A DNA stretch of 64,000 nucleotides from Bradyrhizobium sp. NDS-1 (GCF_032918005.1 NZ_CP136628.1:5503501-5567500), one strand, 5' to 3'. Shown: positions 1-9,224, numbered from the stretch's first letter. Notes: a model not told the origin generated them from the letters alone. A program made the numbers and translations.

Positions 1-1453
1 GGTGCAGCACCGTTGCGAACGGCAGCCGCACGAGGCCGGTGCGCTCGACGATGTCGGTGACCGCGCCGGCGATGACGAAGATGCCGAGGCCGATCGCCAG
101 CGGCGCCAGCGCACTGCCGCCGCGCGCCCAGCCCCAGGCAATGGCGACGGCAACGAGCCCGGCAACGCCCGCGGCTAACAGACGCTGCATCACGCCGAGC
201 AGATCGCCGCGCTTCCACGCCATCATCGGCCCGAACGGCACGGCCAGCAGCAACAGGGTGAACAGCGGCGCGAAGGTGAGATTGTAGAAGGGCGCACCGA
301 CCGACATCTTGAAGTCGGCGAGCATCTCCATCGCCAGCGGATAGAGCGTGCCGAACAGCACAACCGCGCAGGCGACCGTGAGCAGCAGGTTGTTCAGGAC
401 AAGCGCGCCCTCGCGCGAGATCGGCGCGAACAGGCCGCCCTGCTTCAACGATGTGGCGCGCCCCGCGAACAGCGCCAGGCTGCCGCCGATGAACAGGCAG
501 AGGATCAACAGAATGAACACGCCGCGGGTTGGATCGGTGGCAAAGGCGTGCACCGAGGTAATGACGCCCGAGCGCACCAGGAAAGTGCCGAGCAGCGACA
601 GCGAGAAGGTCAGGATCGACAACAGGACGGTCCAGACCTTCAGCGCGTTGCGCTTCTCCATCACCAGGGCGGAATGCAACAGCGCGGTGCCGGAGAGCCA
701 CGGCATCAGCGAGGCGTTCTCGACCGGATCCCAGAACCACCAGCCGCCCCAGCCGAGCTCGTAATAGGCCCAGTACGACCCCATGGCGATGCCGAGCGTC
801 AGGAAGATCCAGGCGACCAGCGTCCACGGCCGCACCCAGCGCGCCCAAGCGGCGTCGATCCGTCCCTCCATCAGCGCCGCGATCGCGAAGGAGAACGAGA
901 TCGAGAAGCCGACATAACCGAGATAGAGCATCGGCGGATGCACGGCGAGCCCGATGTCCTGGAGCACGGGATTGAGATCGCGTCCCTCGATCGGCGGGCT
1001 CGCGATGCGCAGGAACGGATTCGATGTCACGAGGATGAAGAGGTAGAAGGCACTGGCGACCCAGGCCTGCACCGCCAGCACGTGCGCGCGCAGCGACAGC
1101 GGCAGATTGTTGCCGAAAGCCGCGACCAGCCCGCCGAACAATGCGAGGATCAACACCCACAGCAGCATCGAGCCTTCATGGTTTCCCCACACGCCGGTTA
1201 GCTTGTAGAGCAGCGGCTTCATCGAGTGGGAGTTCTCGTAAACGTTGGCGACGGAGAAATCCGAGTTCACGTGCAACATCACCAGCGCCGTGAACGAGGC
1301 GCCGACGAACAGCAGCTGCGCCAGCGCGGTGGAGCGCGCCACATTCATCAGCGCGGCATCGCGCAGGCGCGCACCGATCAACGGCACGACGGACTGGATC
1401 AGCGCGAGGGCGAGCGCCAGCACCAGGGCGTAATGTCCTGACTCCGCGATCAC
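1..1453 (-). CDS. ccmF: cytochrome c maturation protein CcmF (CycK), C-terminus cut by window edge
   Basis: Polytopic inner-membrane subunit of the heme lyase that attaches heme to apocytochrome c in the periplasm. The minus-strand frame opens with a GTG at 1453 that overlaps the ccmE stop by four bases (GTGA). It reads through about 484 codons to the left edge without a stop. Visible family marks are an early [11 protein letters not shown] block and the tryptophan-rich heme-handling (WWD) segment [15 protein letters not shown], set among many hydrophobic helices. The usual family length is about 650 residues, so roughly the last quarter lies outside the window. It is the third gene of a ccmI-ccmE-ccmF operon, matching cycHJK of Bradyrhizobium, where cycL/ccmH normally follows. 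Confidence 0.95.
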   Translation of the reverse strand, partial: MIAESGHYALVLALALALIQSVVPLIGARLRDAALMNVARSTALAQLLFVGASFTALVMLHVNSDFSVANVYENSHSMKPLLYKLTGVWGNHEGSMLLWVLILALFGGLVAAFGNNLPLSLRAHVLAVQAWVASAFYLFILVTSNPFLRIASPPIEGRDLNPVLQDIGLAVHPPMLYLGYVGFSISFSFAIAALMEGRIDAAWARWVRPWTLVAWIFLTLGIAMGSYWAYYELGWGGWWFWDPVENASLMPWLSGTALLHSALVMEKRNALKVWTVLLSILTFSLSLLGTFLVRSGVITSVHAFATDPTRGVFILLILCLFIGGSLALFAGRATSLKQGGLFAPISREGALVLNNLLLTVACAVVLFGTLYPLAMEMLADFKMSVGAPFYNLTFAPLFTLLLLAVPFGPMMAWKRGDLLGVMQRLLAAGVAGLVAVAIAWGWARGGSALAPLAIGLGIFVIAGAVTDIVERTGLVRLPFATVLH

Positions 1454-1974
1454 CGCACCGCTCCTTGTGGATTGCCCTGCGCCGTCGTGGCAGCGGGCTT
1501 GCCGCCGCCAGACGGCTTGGCGTCAGAAGTCTTGCCGTCGTAATCGTCCTTCCAGTGCCCCTGCTTCTTCAGCGCATCGGCGACGTCCTTGGGCATGTAG
1601 GTCTCGTCGTGCTTGGCAAGGACGGTATCGGCCTTGAACACGCCATTGGCGTCGAGCGCGCCTTCGGCGACAACGCCCTGTCCCTCACGGAACAGGTCGG
1701 GAAGAATGCCCTTGTAGGCCACCGGCAGCTTGGCGCCACCGTCGGCGACCTCGAAGGTCACCATGAGATTGTCGCCACGATGGAGCGAACCGGGCTGCAC
1801 CAGCCCACCGAGGCGAAACCGCTTGCCGGGCTCGACCTGCTTCTCGGCGACCATGGTGGGGGTCGAGAAGAACACGATGGAGTCGCGAAGCGCGTTGAGC
1901 ACCAGCGCGGCCGCGAGGGCGAGCACGGCGAGCGAGCCTCCGATGATGGTCATACGTCGCTGCTTGCGCGTCAT
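1450..1974 (-). CDS. ccmE: cytochrome c-type biogenesis heme chaperone CcmE (CycJ)
   Basis: Periplasmic heme chaperone that carries heme covalently on a histidine from CcmC to the CcmF/CcmH lyase. The 174-residue product has a short basic N-terminus, one membrane anchor (about residues 8-30) and an OB-fold-like domain. It has the diagnostic heme-binding motif [10 protein letters not shown], with His122 and Tyr126, followed by a hydrophilic Gly/Lys-rich tail. Length and motif are normal for the family. The ATG start is 37 bases after the ccmI stop, and the stop overlaps the GTG start of ccmF, so the genes are translationally coupled. Confidence 0.96.
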   Translation of the reverse strand: MTRKQRRMTIIGGSLAVLALAAALVLNALRDSIVFFSTPTMVAEKQVEPGKRFRLGGLVQPGSLHRGDNLMVTFEVADGGAKLPVAYKGILPDLFREGQGVVAEGALDANGVFKADTVLAKHDETYMPKDVADALKKQGHWKDDYDGKTSDAKPSGGGKPAATTAQGNPQGAVR

Positions 1975-2011
1975 GGCGTATCAATTCTCCGCTCGTCTCG
2001 TCCCGACATCG

Positions 2012-3124
2012 TCATCCGCCGAGTCCGAGAGTTCTGAGGCCTTCGTTGAGCTGGCGAAGCCGTTCGGCGTCGCTGGCGACCGCCTGCCGGGCATCGGCCG
2101 ATGCCCCCACGGCCTTGTCCCGTTCGCCCATCACGAGATAGGCGCGCACCAGGCGCAGCCAACTCTCGACGTCGTCGCCCTTCTCCTTCAACCGGGTGGC
2201 CAGACGTTCGACCATGCCGCGCACCATCGCGTTGCGATCGCCTTCTGCCATCTCCTTGGAAGCAGCAATCGTTTCATCGGACAGCGCCGGCATCGTGCCG
2301 CCGCCACCGACTCGCGCCAGCGAGGACTGCACCAGGGCACGCCATGGCGCATCCGCGGGCGCTTTCGCAAGCAGCGCGCGCCAGATCGTGGCGGCATCGT
2401 CCTTGCGGCCATCCTGCTCGGCGGCAAGGCCGAGGAAGTAGTTCGCCTTGGGATCATCGGCATTCAGGGCGTGTGCACGCTCGAATTCAGTCTTGGCCTC
2501 GGCGGTCACCACGCCACCGGCAGCGGCCGCGAGTGCTTCGCCGAGATCGGACCGGCGCTCGGCGCTCTCGCCATTGTAGGTGAGCGAGTTGCGATAGGCG
2601 CGCACCGCGTCGTCGAAACGGCCAAGCCGCTCCAGCACCGGCGCGAGCACGTTCCAGCCGCGCCCGTCGGTCGGGTTCTTCTCGAGATGGTCCTGGACCT
2701 GCGCCACGAGATTCTCGAGCGACTGCGCCATGCCGGACCCGGATCCGCGCTCCCGCTCCGCCAGGGGAAAGTCCTGAAGCCGGGGCGAGCCGAGCGGCAT
2801 GTAGACGCCGACCGCAATGAGCGGCAGGCCGGCGAGCGCCAGCACCGCCGCCACGCGGCGCCATTTGAGATTCGACGTCGGCGCCACAGCGGGTTCGCTG
2901 GCCGCGGCGGCGAGCAGCCTGCGGCTGACCTCGACGCGCGCCGCCTCGGCGTCCGGTGCGGGGATCAAGCCCGCGGCGAGATCACGCTCGATCTCGGCCA
3001 ACTGGTCCTTGTAAACCGCGACCTCGCTGCCCTGGTCTTGCGCGCGCGCGCTGCGGCCAAGCGGCAGGAGCACGGCGAAAATCGCCGCGACCGTCATCAG
3101 CGCGAACACGAACCATAGCGTCAT
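2012..3124 (-). CDS. ccmI: cytochrome c maturation factor CcmI (CycH)
   Basis: Membrane-anchored apocytochrome c chaperone that presents the unfolded polypeptide to the heme-ligation complex. I chose the ATG at 3124 (MTLWFVFALMTVAAIFAVLL), which opens with a transmembrane helix. A longer in-frame start adds only atypical sequence. After helix 1 comes a cytoplasmic coiled or leucine-zipper-like stretch (AVYKDQLAEIERDLAAGLI), a second helix near residues 90-110, and a long periplasmic part with TPR-like repeats. The first gene of the ccm operon. A perfect 18-bp palindrome containing a TTGAC-N4-GTCAA box lies 70-87 bp upstream of the start (3194-3211). Confidence 0.92.
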   Translation of the reverse strand: MTLWFVFALMTVAAIFAVLLPLGRSARAQDQGSEVAVYKDQLAEIERDLAAGLIPAPDAEAARVEVSRRLLAAAASEPAVAPTSNLKWRRVAAVLALAGLPLIAVGVYMPLGSPRLQDFPLAERERGSGSGMAQSLENLVAQVQDHLEKNPTDGRGWNVLAPVLERLGRFDDAVRAYRNSLTYNGESAERRSDLGEALAAAAGGVVTAEAKTEFERAHALNADDPKANYFLGLAAEQDGRKDDAATIWRALLAKAPADAPWRALVQSSLARVGGGGTMPALSDETIAASKEMAEGDRNAMVRGMVERLATRLKEKGDDVESWLRLVRAYLVMGERDKAVGASADARQAVASDAERLRQLNEGLRTLGLGG

Positions 3125-3193
3125 CAGGTAAACTTCCGGCAGCGCACGAACCGCGCCCATAGGTGGCTTTACACCACGGCCAGACGATGCGGC

Positions 3194-3211
3194 AATTGAC
3201 AATTGTCAATT
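3194..3211. promoter_or_regulatory. perfect 18-bp palindrome upstream of ccmI, fits a FixK/FNR-type box
   Basis: The sequence AATTGACAATTGTCAATT is its own reverse complement. Its core TTGAC-AATT-GTCAA (3196-3209) fits the rhizobial anaerobox TTGA-N6-TCAA. Its centre is about 78 bp before the ccmI ATG. A MarR-family operator is an alternative reading of such a symmetric AT-rich site. The palindrome is seen directly; the regulator is inferred. Confidence 0.55.
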
Positions 3212-3255
3212 CGGCGCGACCCGTGCGCGTCCCGAAACGGTGAAACTCCAACGGC

Positions 3256-3525
3256 TTAGCCGATCTCGAAGTCCGTGCTTTGCGCGGCATCCTCACCGTG
3301 GCCGTTGAGAGCCTTGAGGAAGTACGTTCCGGGCCTGATTGTCGCGGGCAGTCGGATGCGCAACGCCCCGACCGGAACCGGCGAGGCGACCCTGGTGACT
3401 GTCTCAGGCAGTTGCCGACCGCTTGCCTTTTCGACCAGCACCACCTGCGCGCCGACCATCAATCGTTGATATTTGGCAGTAATGACGCGGTTCTCGATTT
3501 CGATGGAGCTGATAACGGGTTTCAT
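3256..3525 (-). CDS. conserved hypothetical protein, 89 aa
   Basis: Small soluble-looking protein with no recognised domain. I take the ATG at 3525 (MKPVISSIEIENRVITAKYQ). The longer frame would need a TTG at 3591. The sequence has an alternating beta-strand pattern (QVVLVEKASG, ALRIRLPATIRPGTYFLKAL), which suggests a small beta-sandwich, possibly an Ig- or filamin-like fold. No signal peptide or membrane helix. It lies between ccmI and a second unknown gene, all on the minus strand. No function can be assigned. Confidence 0.6.
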   Translation of the reverse strand: MKPVISSIEIENRVITAKYQRLMVGAQVVLVEKASGRQLPETVTRVASPVPVGALRIRLPATIRPGTYFLKALNGHGEDAAQSTDFEIG

Positions 3526-3625
3526 GCGCCCACAAATAGAAGTACCCCGGACTTGCACGGGGACCGTAGGGCGCGCAACCGGCACGGTCAACTACAAATT
3601 GTGATCACGAAATTATGCGCTTGGA

Positions 3626-5026
3626 TCAGCTTGCGCGCGACGATTTGCGCTCGCCCGTGGCTGCGTTTTCCGCTGCCCGGCTCATCAGCGAGGCGTAATC
3701 ATCGCCGAACAGCACCTGACAGAAGCGAATCGCGGCCTGCACCTGCTGTTGCCTGTAGGTGCGGACCTTGTGATCGGCGGCACGCAGCGACTGCACCAGT
3801 TGCTCGGTCGAGCGTTCGACATATTGCTGGAGATCGGAATAGGTGCGCAGCGTCACCTCGTTGATCGCAAGCTCGCTCGCATAGTTGCGACAGGTCGCGA
3901 CGAAGTCGATTAACGCCACCGCTTCCTCGACCTCCGTGCTGTCGATCCGCGCGCCCGGCGGAATGTCTTTCTCCGGGCGCTGGCGCAGGATACGTCGAAC
4001 GCGGCCGGGAACGCTGTCGATCTCGGATTGCAGCGCATTGGAGATGTCGGCCCGGATCGAGGTCAATTGCTTGCCCCAGGCGGAATCGTTGCGCAGGTCG
4101 AGTTCGGTGCGCAGGCCGCGCACGCCGTCGTGCAATGTCTTGAGATTGCCCGCAACGTTGTCGAAATGGCCGCGCTTGATGTCCATGCGCAGGGTGGCGG
4201 CAACACAGGACAGATCGTGCAGCGCGATCGTGACGGCGATGCCATAGGGCGTCGCGGCGACGCGGATCTCGTCGTCGGACGCAGCAATCTTGATGGCGAG
4301 GCGAATGATCTGCCAAGGGGCGGTCATCCGCTGCACCACGATCGACAGCGCAAAGGGCAGCATCTGCGGCGTCTGGAGCACCGGAATGTTGAGCGCCGAC
4401 GTCACCGAGGCGATCTGGGAATCGCCGAAAGCGCGCAAGGTGCGTGGCAGCTTCTCGTTCAGGCTGGCGATCGCCTCCCGGACCTGAAGCACCGCTCCGA
4501 TCGAATAAAGGTCCTCGATCACGTTGGGCGGGCCCACCCGGGCCAGCGCGCGCGACTTGTCTCCGCCACCGGGACCCGTCAGCTCGAAAATGGCGTCTGC
4601 GGCCACCGCTTGGAGCTTCTGCGCCAAGGCCTCGACCTGTCCCGCACTGTCCGCCGGCATGCGCGCCAGCGCCGCCTCGAATTCGCTTACCTTGTCCGGG
4701 GCGCCGTCGCGGCCGAGCCATTGCCAGATCGGATGCAGCGAGGAGCGGCGGATCTGCCCGGCCCTGACAGGGGCGCCCGCCTCGACCAGGAACGGTTCCA
4801 ACACCTGGAACAGCAGCCGCGACAGATCGTCCGTACGTGGAGGCACGGCCTCCTCGGCTTCGGTCTTGCGGACGATCTTGCGCAATTGCTCGAGCACGAG
4901 GGTTGCGACGGCCGTGTCCTGGCCGCGCTCCAGGGCGCGCTCGAACTCCCGCATCAGCAGGGCCTGCGCCTGCGGCGGGAGCTGCGCGAGATAGTCCCTC
5001 AGCCGCTCGATCGATGTCTGGCTCAT
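3626..5026 (-). CDS. conserved hypothetical protein, 466 aa
   Basis: Long, hydrophilic, mostly alpha-helical protein that I cannot place in a named family. The ATG at 5026 (MSQTSIERLRDYLAQLPPQA) is preferred because the residues upstream of it are arginine/proline-rich and look untranslated. There is no signal peptide or membrane segment. The middle (about residues 230-330) is more hydrophobic, and the C-terminus contains probable coiled-coil helices. Coding bias and length support a real cytoplasmic protein. A 159-bp gap separates it from the histidine kinase gene upstream, so co-transcription with the two-component system is possible but not shown. Confidence 0.7.
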   Translation of the reverse strand: MSQTSIERLRDYLAQLPPQAQALLMREFERALERGQDTAVATLVLEQLRKIVRKTEAEEAVPPRTDDLSRLLFQVLEPFLVEAGAPVRAGQIRRSSLHPIWQWLGRDGAPDKVSEFEAALARMPADSAGQVEALAQKLQAVAADAIFELTGPGGGDKSRALARVGPPNVIEDLYSIGAVLQVREAIASLNEKLPRTLRAFGDSQIASVTSALNIPVLQTPQMLPFALSIVVQRMTAPWQIIRLAIKIAASDDEIRVAATPYGIAVTIALHDLSCVAATLRMDIKRGHFDNVAGNLKTLHDGVRGLRTELDLRNDSAWGKQLTSIRADISNALQSEIDSVPGRVRRILRQRPEKDIPPGARIDSTEVEEAVALIDFVATCRNYASELAINEVTLRTYSDLQQYVERSTEQLVQSLRAADHKVRTYRQQQVQAAIRFCQVLFGDDYASLMSRAAENAATGERKSSRAS

Positions 5027-5185
5027 GCGCCCGGGTAATGCACGGTAAAATGGCGGACCTGGGATGCGTCCGGGCGCGATCATAGGAGGGCCCACTTAAG
5101 AAGCCGTTTAGGAAGTCGGACGGAATCCTTCCGGTCGGCTTCGGCCGAGCCTTGGCGAAGACGAAAGCCACGTTGGAACAACGGA

Positions 5186-6562
5186 TTACACTCCCGGAAG
5201 GACCAGGTCGGCCCGTAGGCCGCCGGTCGGCGCCCCGCCGAGCGAGAGGCTGCCGCCATAAAGCGCGGCAAGGTCGGTCACGATCGACAACCCCAGTCCC
5301 GAGCCGGGCTTGGATTCGTCGAGCCGCTGGCCGCGGCGGGAGACCTGGGCGCGCTCGGCCTCCGACAGACCACGGCCGTCGTCATCGACGATGATCCGCA
5401 GGCGCGGACCCGCCCCCGCCTTGTGCGGCGTCTCCACGGTGACCTCGATGAAGACGCGCGAGGCTGCCCATTTGCAGGCATTGTCGACGAGATTGCCGAC
5501 CATCTCCTCCAGATCCTGGCGCTCACCGCGAAATCTTGCCGACGGATCGGCCTTGGCTTCGAGCACGATGCCGCGGTCGCGATGGATCTTCTCCATGGTC
5601 CGCCGCAGCGCCTCGATGGCGGGCGCCACCTCCGTCACGGTCGCGACCACCGAGACCCGCGCTGCGATGCGCGCACGCTCCAGATGGTGGGCGACCTGGT
5701 CGCGCATCACGTCCGCCTGCTCCATCACCTTGGCGGCGAAGGGATCGGCGACATGGGCGCCGGCCTCGTTGACGATGACCGAGAGCGGCGTCTTGATCGC
5801 ATGGGCGAGGTTGCCGACATGGGTGCGCGCGCGCTCGACGATCTCGCGATTGGCCTCGATGAGGGCGTTGGTCTCGCGCGCCAATGGCGCGATCTCGACC
5901 GGGAACTCGCCCTCGAGCCGCTCCGCCCGCCCTGAGCGGATGTCGGCGATGGATTCGGAGATGCGCTTGAGCGGCGCCAGGCCGAAACGGACCTGGAATA
6001 CGGTCGTCAGCAGCAGCACGATGCCGAGCGCGGTGAAGGTGCCGCCGAGATAGTAGTCGAAGCTGCGCGTCTCGTCGAAAATCTCGGTGTCGTCGCCGGC
6101 GACGCTGACCAGGTACTTGCCGTCGGCGCCGAGATCGACCGGACGTTCGACCATGCGCAGGTTCTGCCCCTCGGGTCCGTCGACATAGGCGAGGCGAATG
6201 CCGGCGGCGGTGAGCTCGGCGCCCTGCTCTTCGAGCTTCGGCAGCTTCTTGTCCCAGAGCGAGCGCGAGGAGCGGACTTCGGGCTTTTCAGTGTCGGTGC
6301 GCGTGATCTGCCAGTACCAGCCGGACAGCGGCAACTCGAACAGGGGCTCGCCAAGCGACTGGAACTGACGGTCCGGCGGCTCGTCGGGGGTCGCGACCTC
6401 GGCGATGAGGGTCCGGAGATAGAGATTGAGCCGGCGGTCGAAGGCGCGCTCGGTGGCGCTCTTGTAGACCGACGACAGCACCACGCCGGTGACGGCCAGG
6501 ATCACCACGAGCCAAGCGGTCGCCGACAGGAACAGGCGGTTCGCAAGCGAACTAGCGCGCAT
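5186..6562 (-). CDS. feuQ: sensor histidine kinase, FeuQ/PhoQ-like
   Basis: Inner-membrane sensor that autophosphorylates and passes phosphate to the response regulator encoded just upstream. The 458-residue protein has TM1 (about 13-33), a periplasmic sensor (about 35-175), TM2 (about 176-192), a HAMP linker (LAPLKRISESIADI) and an H-box NLAHAIKTPL with His254. The ATP-binding domain has an N-box (NLVDNACKW, Asn361), the D-box DDDGRG (393-398) and the G-box SGLGLSIV. It is 92 bp downstream of the regulator gene, as in FeuPQ systems of rhizobia, which control cyclic glucan export and iron-related genes. Family assignment is solid; orthology to FeuQ is inferred mainly from its partner. Confidence 0.88.
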   Translation of the reverse strand: MRASSLANRLFLSATAWLVVILAVTGVVLSSVYKSATERAFDRRLNLYLRTLIAEVATPDEPPDRQFQSLGEPLFELPLSGWYWQITRTDTEKPEVRSSRSLWDKKLPKLEEQGAELTAAGIRLAYVDGPEGQNLRMVERPVDLGADGKYLVSVAGDDTEIFDETRSFDYYLGGTFTALGIVLLLTTVFQVRFGLAPLKRISESIADIRSGRAERLEGEFPVEIAPLARETNALIEANREIVERARTHVGNLAHAIKTPLSVIVNEAGAHVADPFAAKVMEQADVMRDQVAHHLERARIAARVSVVATVTEVAPAIEALRRTMEKIHRDRGIVLEAKADPSARFRGERQDLEEMVGNLVDNACKWAASRVFIEVTVETPHKAGAGPRLRIIVDDDGRGLSEAERAQVSRRGQRLDESKPGSGLGLSIVTDLAALYGGSLSLGGAPTGGLRADLVLPGV

Positions 6563-6654
6563 CGGAATGATCCCGGGAGGCGCAGGATGGCAGGGCGTCA
6601 GAGCTCATGTCCGGACCAAGGCCCCTGTCGGGCTGCCCGTCAAGCCCGAACGCC

Positions 6655-7320
6655 TCAGGCCGCCGGCGGGGTCAGGAGATAGCCGAGGCCGCGGACGGTC
6701 TGGATGATGTCGACGTCGAGCTTCTTGCGGATGCGGCCGACGAAGACTTCGATGGTGTTGGAGTCGCGGTCGAAATCCTGGTCGTAGAGGTGTTCGACCA
6801 GCTCGGTGCGCGAGACCACCCGCCCGGAATGGTGCATCAGATAGGCCAGAAGCCGATATTCGTGCGAGGTCATCTTGACCGGATTGCCGGAGACGCTGAC
6901 CCGGCCGGTCCTTGTGTCGAGGGTCACAGGGCCGCAGCTGAGTTCGCTCTGGGCGTGGCCGGTCGAGCGGCGCAGCAGCGCGCGGATGCGGGCCAGCACT
7001 TCCTCGAGGTGGAAGGGTTTGGGGACATAGTCGTCGGCGCCGGCGTCGAAGCCCTGCACCTTGTCGCTCCAGCGGTCGCGGGCGGTGAGGATCAGGACCG
7101 GCATGGTGCGGCCGTTGCGGCGCCAGGCCTCCAGCACCGAGATGCCGTCCTTCTTCGGCAGGCCGATGTCGAGCACGACGGCATCATACGGCTCGTTGTC
7201 GCCGAGATAATGCCCCTCCTCCCCGTCGAAGGCCCGATCGACGACATAGCCGGCGTCGGTCAGCGCCTTGGTGAGCTGGCGATTGAGATCGGGGTCGTCC
7301 TCAACAACGAGCAGGCGCAC
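6655..7320 (-). CDS. feuP: OmpR/PhoP-family response regulator, FeuP-like
   Basis: DNA-binding response regulator of 221 residues. The receiver domain (1-115) has the acidic pocket Asp8/Asp9, phospho-acceptor Asp51 in VVLDIGLP and Lys101. The C-terminal winged helix (about 125-219) carries the OmpR-type block DRDSNTIEVFVGRIRKKL. The sequence closely resembles rhizobial FeuP as I remember it. The start is the GTG at 7320, with a GGAGAG ribosome site just upstream. It is transcribed before the kinase and may form a single unit with it. Confidence 0.88.
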   Translation of the reverse strand: MRLLVVEDDPDLNRQLTKALTDAGYVVDRAFDGEEGHYLGDNEPYDAVVLDIGLPKKDGISVLEAWRRNGRTMPVLILTARDRWSDKVQGFDAGADDYVPKPFHLEEVLARIRALLRRSTGHAQSELSCGPVTLDTRTGRVSVSGNPVKMTSHEYRLLAYLMHHSGRVVSRTELVEHLYDQDFDRDSNTIEVFVGRIRKKLDVDIIQTVRGLGYLLTPPAA

Positions 7321-7451
7321 GCTTCTCTCCAGACATTGGCCACATCAACACCGCACCAGATGAGCAATTCCGGCGTGAACCGAATATGAACGCCGGGAAC
7401 CGGCCGCATTACTTTTCGGTCATATACGATGTGTTTGCAGCCAACGCGACT

Positions 7452-7494
7452 GCGCCCGCCCTGCGGCCGGACGAGCCGGCTGCAGGGCGGGCGC
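7452..7494. terminator. very stable GC-rich hairpin between feuP and a small ORF
   Basis: Two 13-base arms (7452-7464, GCGCCCGCCCTGC; 7482-7494, GCAGGGCGGGCGC) are perfectly complementary. The stem continues inward through a G-T pair and five more pairs (7466-7470 with 7476-7480) to a 5-base loop, giving about 19 pairs. It lies downstream of the minus-strand small membrane ORF and upstream of feuP. There is no clear T-run, so a terminator role is an inference; an mRNA-stabilising or attenuation structure is also possible. Confidence 0.5.
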
Positions 7495-7551
7495 AATTGC
7501 CGCGTACCGCGGCGCGCGCCGGAAGGTCCGCCCTTCCCGTGAATTCGGCCG

Positions 7552-7707
7552 TCAGGTCCGGAAGAACACGAACCAGACGACGGCAAGGATCAGGATCGCA
7601 AGGCCGGTCGAGATGGCGAGCAGCGCCGCCACCGAAGGCCCAGGCTCGCCCTGACGCGCCTCGGTCGGAGTTTCCACGATCTGACGCTGCTCTCGCGTGG
7701 TTGCCAT
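7552..7707 (-). CDS. small single-pass membrane protein, 51 aa
   Basis: An ATG at 7707 with an upstream GAGGG ribosome site opens a 51-codon frame ending in TGA at 7552. The translation has a polar N-terminus (MATTREQRQIVETPTEARQG, residues 1-20). A strongly hydrophobic segment follows, from about residue 27 to the end (VAALLAISTGLAILILAVVW and FVFFRT). That fits a single tail anchor with the N-terminus in the cytoplasm. It is easy to miss because of its length. No family is recognised. A stable hairpin follows at 7452-7494, which supports a discrete transcription unit. Confidence 0.65.
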   Translation of the reverse strand: MATTREQRQIVETPTEARQGEPGPSVAALLAISTGLAILILAVVWFVFFRT

Positions 7708-7933
7708 GATGCCCTCAATCTCTGGATGTCGCTATCGGGTAGCCGCGACCTCCTCGCAGCCATGTTCGAAGCCAACGCGTGATTGGATATGATGTTCCGG
7801 CTGTTGCGGTCGGATCGGGCTTGGCCCAGCGGCCGGTTAACGCAGTTGGAAGATTCAGCAACCGACCTTGCTTTGATTCGTTGTTCCGCGATGGTATCCT
7901 GATCGTCTGTCCCTGTTGCGTTTGGAGTAGCCC

Positions 7934-8929
7934 ATGGCCCCCCGCGCCAATTGGAAGGGTTTTCTGCGTCTGTCGCTCGTGACCTGTCCGGTCGCGCTCT
8001 ATCCGGCCACTTCGGATACCGAGAAGGTCTCCTTCAACCAGATCAACCGCAAGACCGGCCATCGGATCAAGTACCTCAAGGTCGACGCCGAGACCGGTGA
8101 CGAGGTGACTTCCGAGGACATCGTCAAGGGCTACAAGGTCGACACCGACACCTATATCGAGGTCACCAAGGACGAGCTCGACGACATCGCGCTCGACTCG
8201 ACCCACACGATCGACATCGACGAGTTCGTGCCGAAGGCCGACATCGACAACCGCTATCTGATCCGCCCCTATTATCTCGTGCCGGACGGCAAGGTCGGCC
8301 ACGACGCCTATGCCGTGATCCGCGAGACCATCCGCAGCATGGACAAGGTCGCGATCGGCCGCGTGGTGCTGACCAACCGCGAGCACATCATCGCGCTCGA
8401 GCCGCTCGAGAGCGGGCTGATGGGCACGCTGCTGCGCTATCCCTACGAGGTCCGCAGCGAGCAGGAATATTTCGACGACATCCAGGACGTGAAGCTGACG
8501 AAGGACATGCTCGACCTCGCCAGGCACATCGTCGAAAAGAAGTCCGGCGCGTTCGAGCCCGAGCTGTTCGAGGATCATTACGAGACCGCCCTGATCGATC
8601 TCATCAACAAGAAGCGCAGCGGCATGCCGATCGCGGCCAAGGCCACGCCGAAGAGCGGCGGCAACGTCATCAACTTGATGGACGCGCTGAAGAAGAGCAT
8701 CGCGAACGAGAAGGACGCTGCGCCTGCGGCGAAGGTCGCCAAGGAGACTGCCAAGGAGACCACCAAGGCCAGGAAGCCGAAGAAGCGCGTCGAGGGCCAG
8801 CGCGAGATGCTGCTCCCGATCGCAGGCAAGGGCGGCAAGGACGCTGCGGCGAAGACGGCGAAGGAAGCCCCGAAAAAGGCCGCCGACAAGCCGGTGCGCG
8901 CGCCGGCGCGGGCGAAGAAGGCGAGCTGA
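7934..8929 (+). CDS. ku: non-homologous end-joining protein Ku
   Basis: Bacterial Ku homodimer subunit, which rings DNA ends and recruits LigD for double-strand-break repair. The 331-residue protein starts MAPRANWKGFLRLSLVTCPV and carries the Ku core to about residue 225 (for example DIDEFVPKADIDNRYLIRPYYLVPDG). A lysine/alanine-rich tail follows, typical of the basic C-terminal DNA-binding extension of bacterial Ku. No ligase D gene lies in the window. Rhizobia usually have several ku genes, so which paralogue this is cannot be decided here. Confidence 0.95.
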   Translation: MAPRANWKGFLRLSLVTCPVALYPATSDTEKVSFNQINRKTGHRIKYLKVDAETGDEVTSEDIVKGYKVDTDTYIEVTKDELDDIALDSTHTIDIDEFVPKADIDNRYLIRPYYLVPDGKVGHDAYAVIRETIRSMDKVAIGRVVLTNREHIIALEPLESGLMGTLLRYPYEVRSEQEYFDDIQDVKLTKDMLDLARHIVEKKSGAFEPELFEDHYETALIDLINKKRSGMPIAAKATPKSGGNVINLMDALKKSIANEKDAAPAAKVAKETAKETTKARKPKKRVEGQREMLLPIAGKGGKDAAAKTAKEAPKKAADKPVRAPARAKKAS

Positions 8930-8987
8930 CAGCATCGCAGCCGCAGTCACGCCGTGATGTCACTCCTCGCGGATCAGGCGGCCTGAC

Positions 8988-9224
8988 ATGCCCTGGTCGA
9001 CGGCGTTCGACGATCCCGTTCGCGTGGACAACAAGCGCGAGCTGCTGACGCTTCAGCAGGCCGCGGACTACATCATGCACCTGCCCGAGGACGCCCAGCA
9101 CGAGGCGCACTGGCAGACCGCGATCGAGACCTTGATCGAGGCGGCCGAGACGGGCGGCGGCTGGGTGATGTTCGCCCGCATCGCCATGCTGCGGGCGATG
9201 AACGCGGGTGGCCGGCGCGGCTGA
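8988..9224 (+). CDS. small conserved hypothetical protein, 78 aa
   Basis: Soluble acidic protein (MPWSTAFDDPVRVDNKRELL...) with helical segments QQAADYIMHLPEDA and AIETLIEAAETGGGWVMFAR. No signal peptide or metal motif. The ATG follows the Ku stop by 58 bases on the same strand, so it could be co-transcribed. I recognise the general type as common in Bradyrhizobium but know of no function. Confidence 0.65.
   Translation: MPWSTAFDDPVRVDNKRELLTLQQAADYIMHLPEDAQHEAHWQTAIETLIEAAETGGGWVMFARIAMLRAMNAGGRRG

Noticed and set aside
3601..3608. GTGATCAC palindrome between two unknown genes
   Set aside because: Eight bases of symmetry are expected by chance several times in a window of this size, and no regulator or start spacing supports it.
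7715..8950. A 411-codon minus-strand frame over ku
   Set aside because: The whole Ku domain is encoded on the plus strand; this frame is an antisense shadow.
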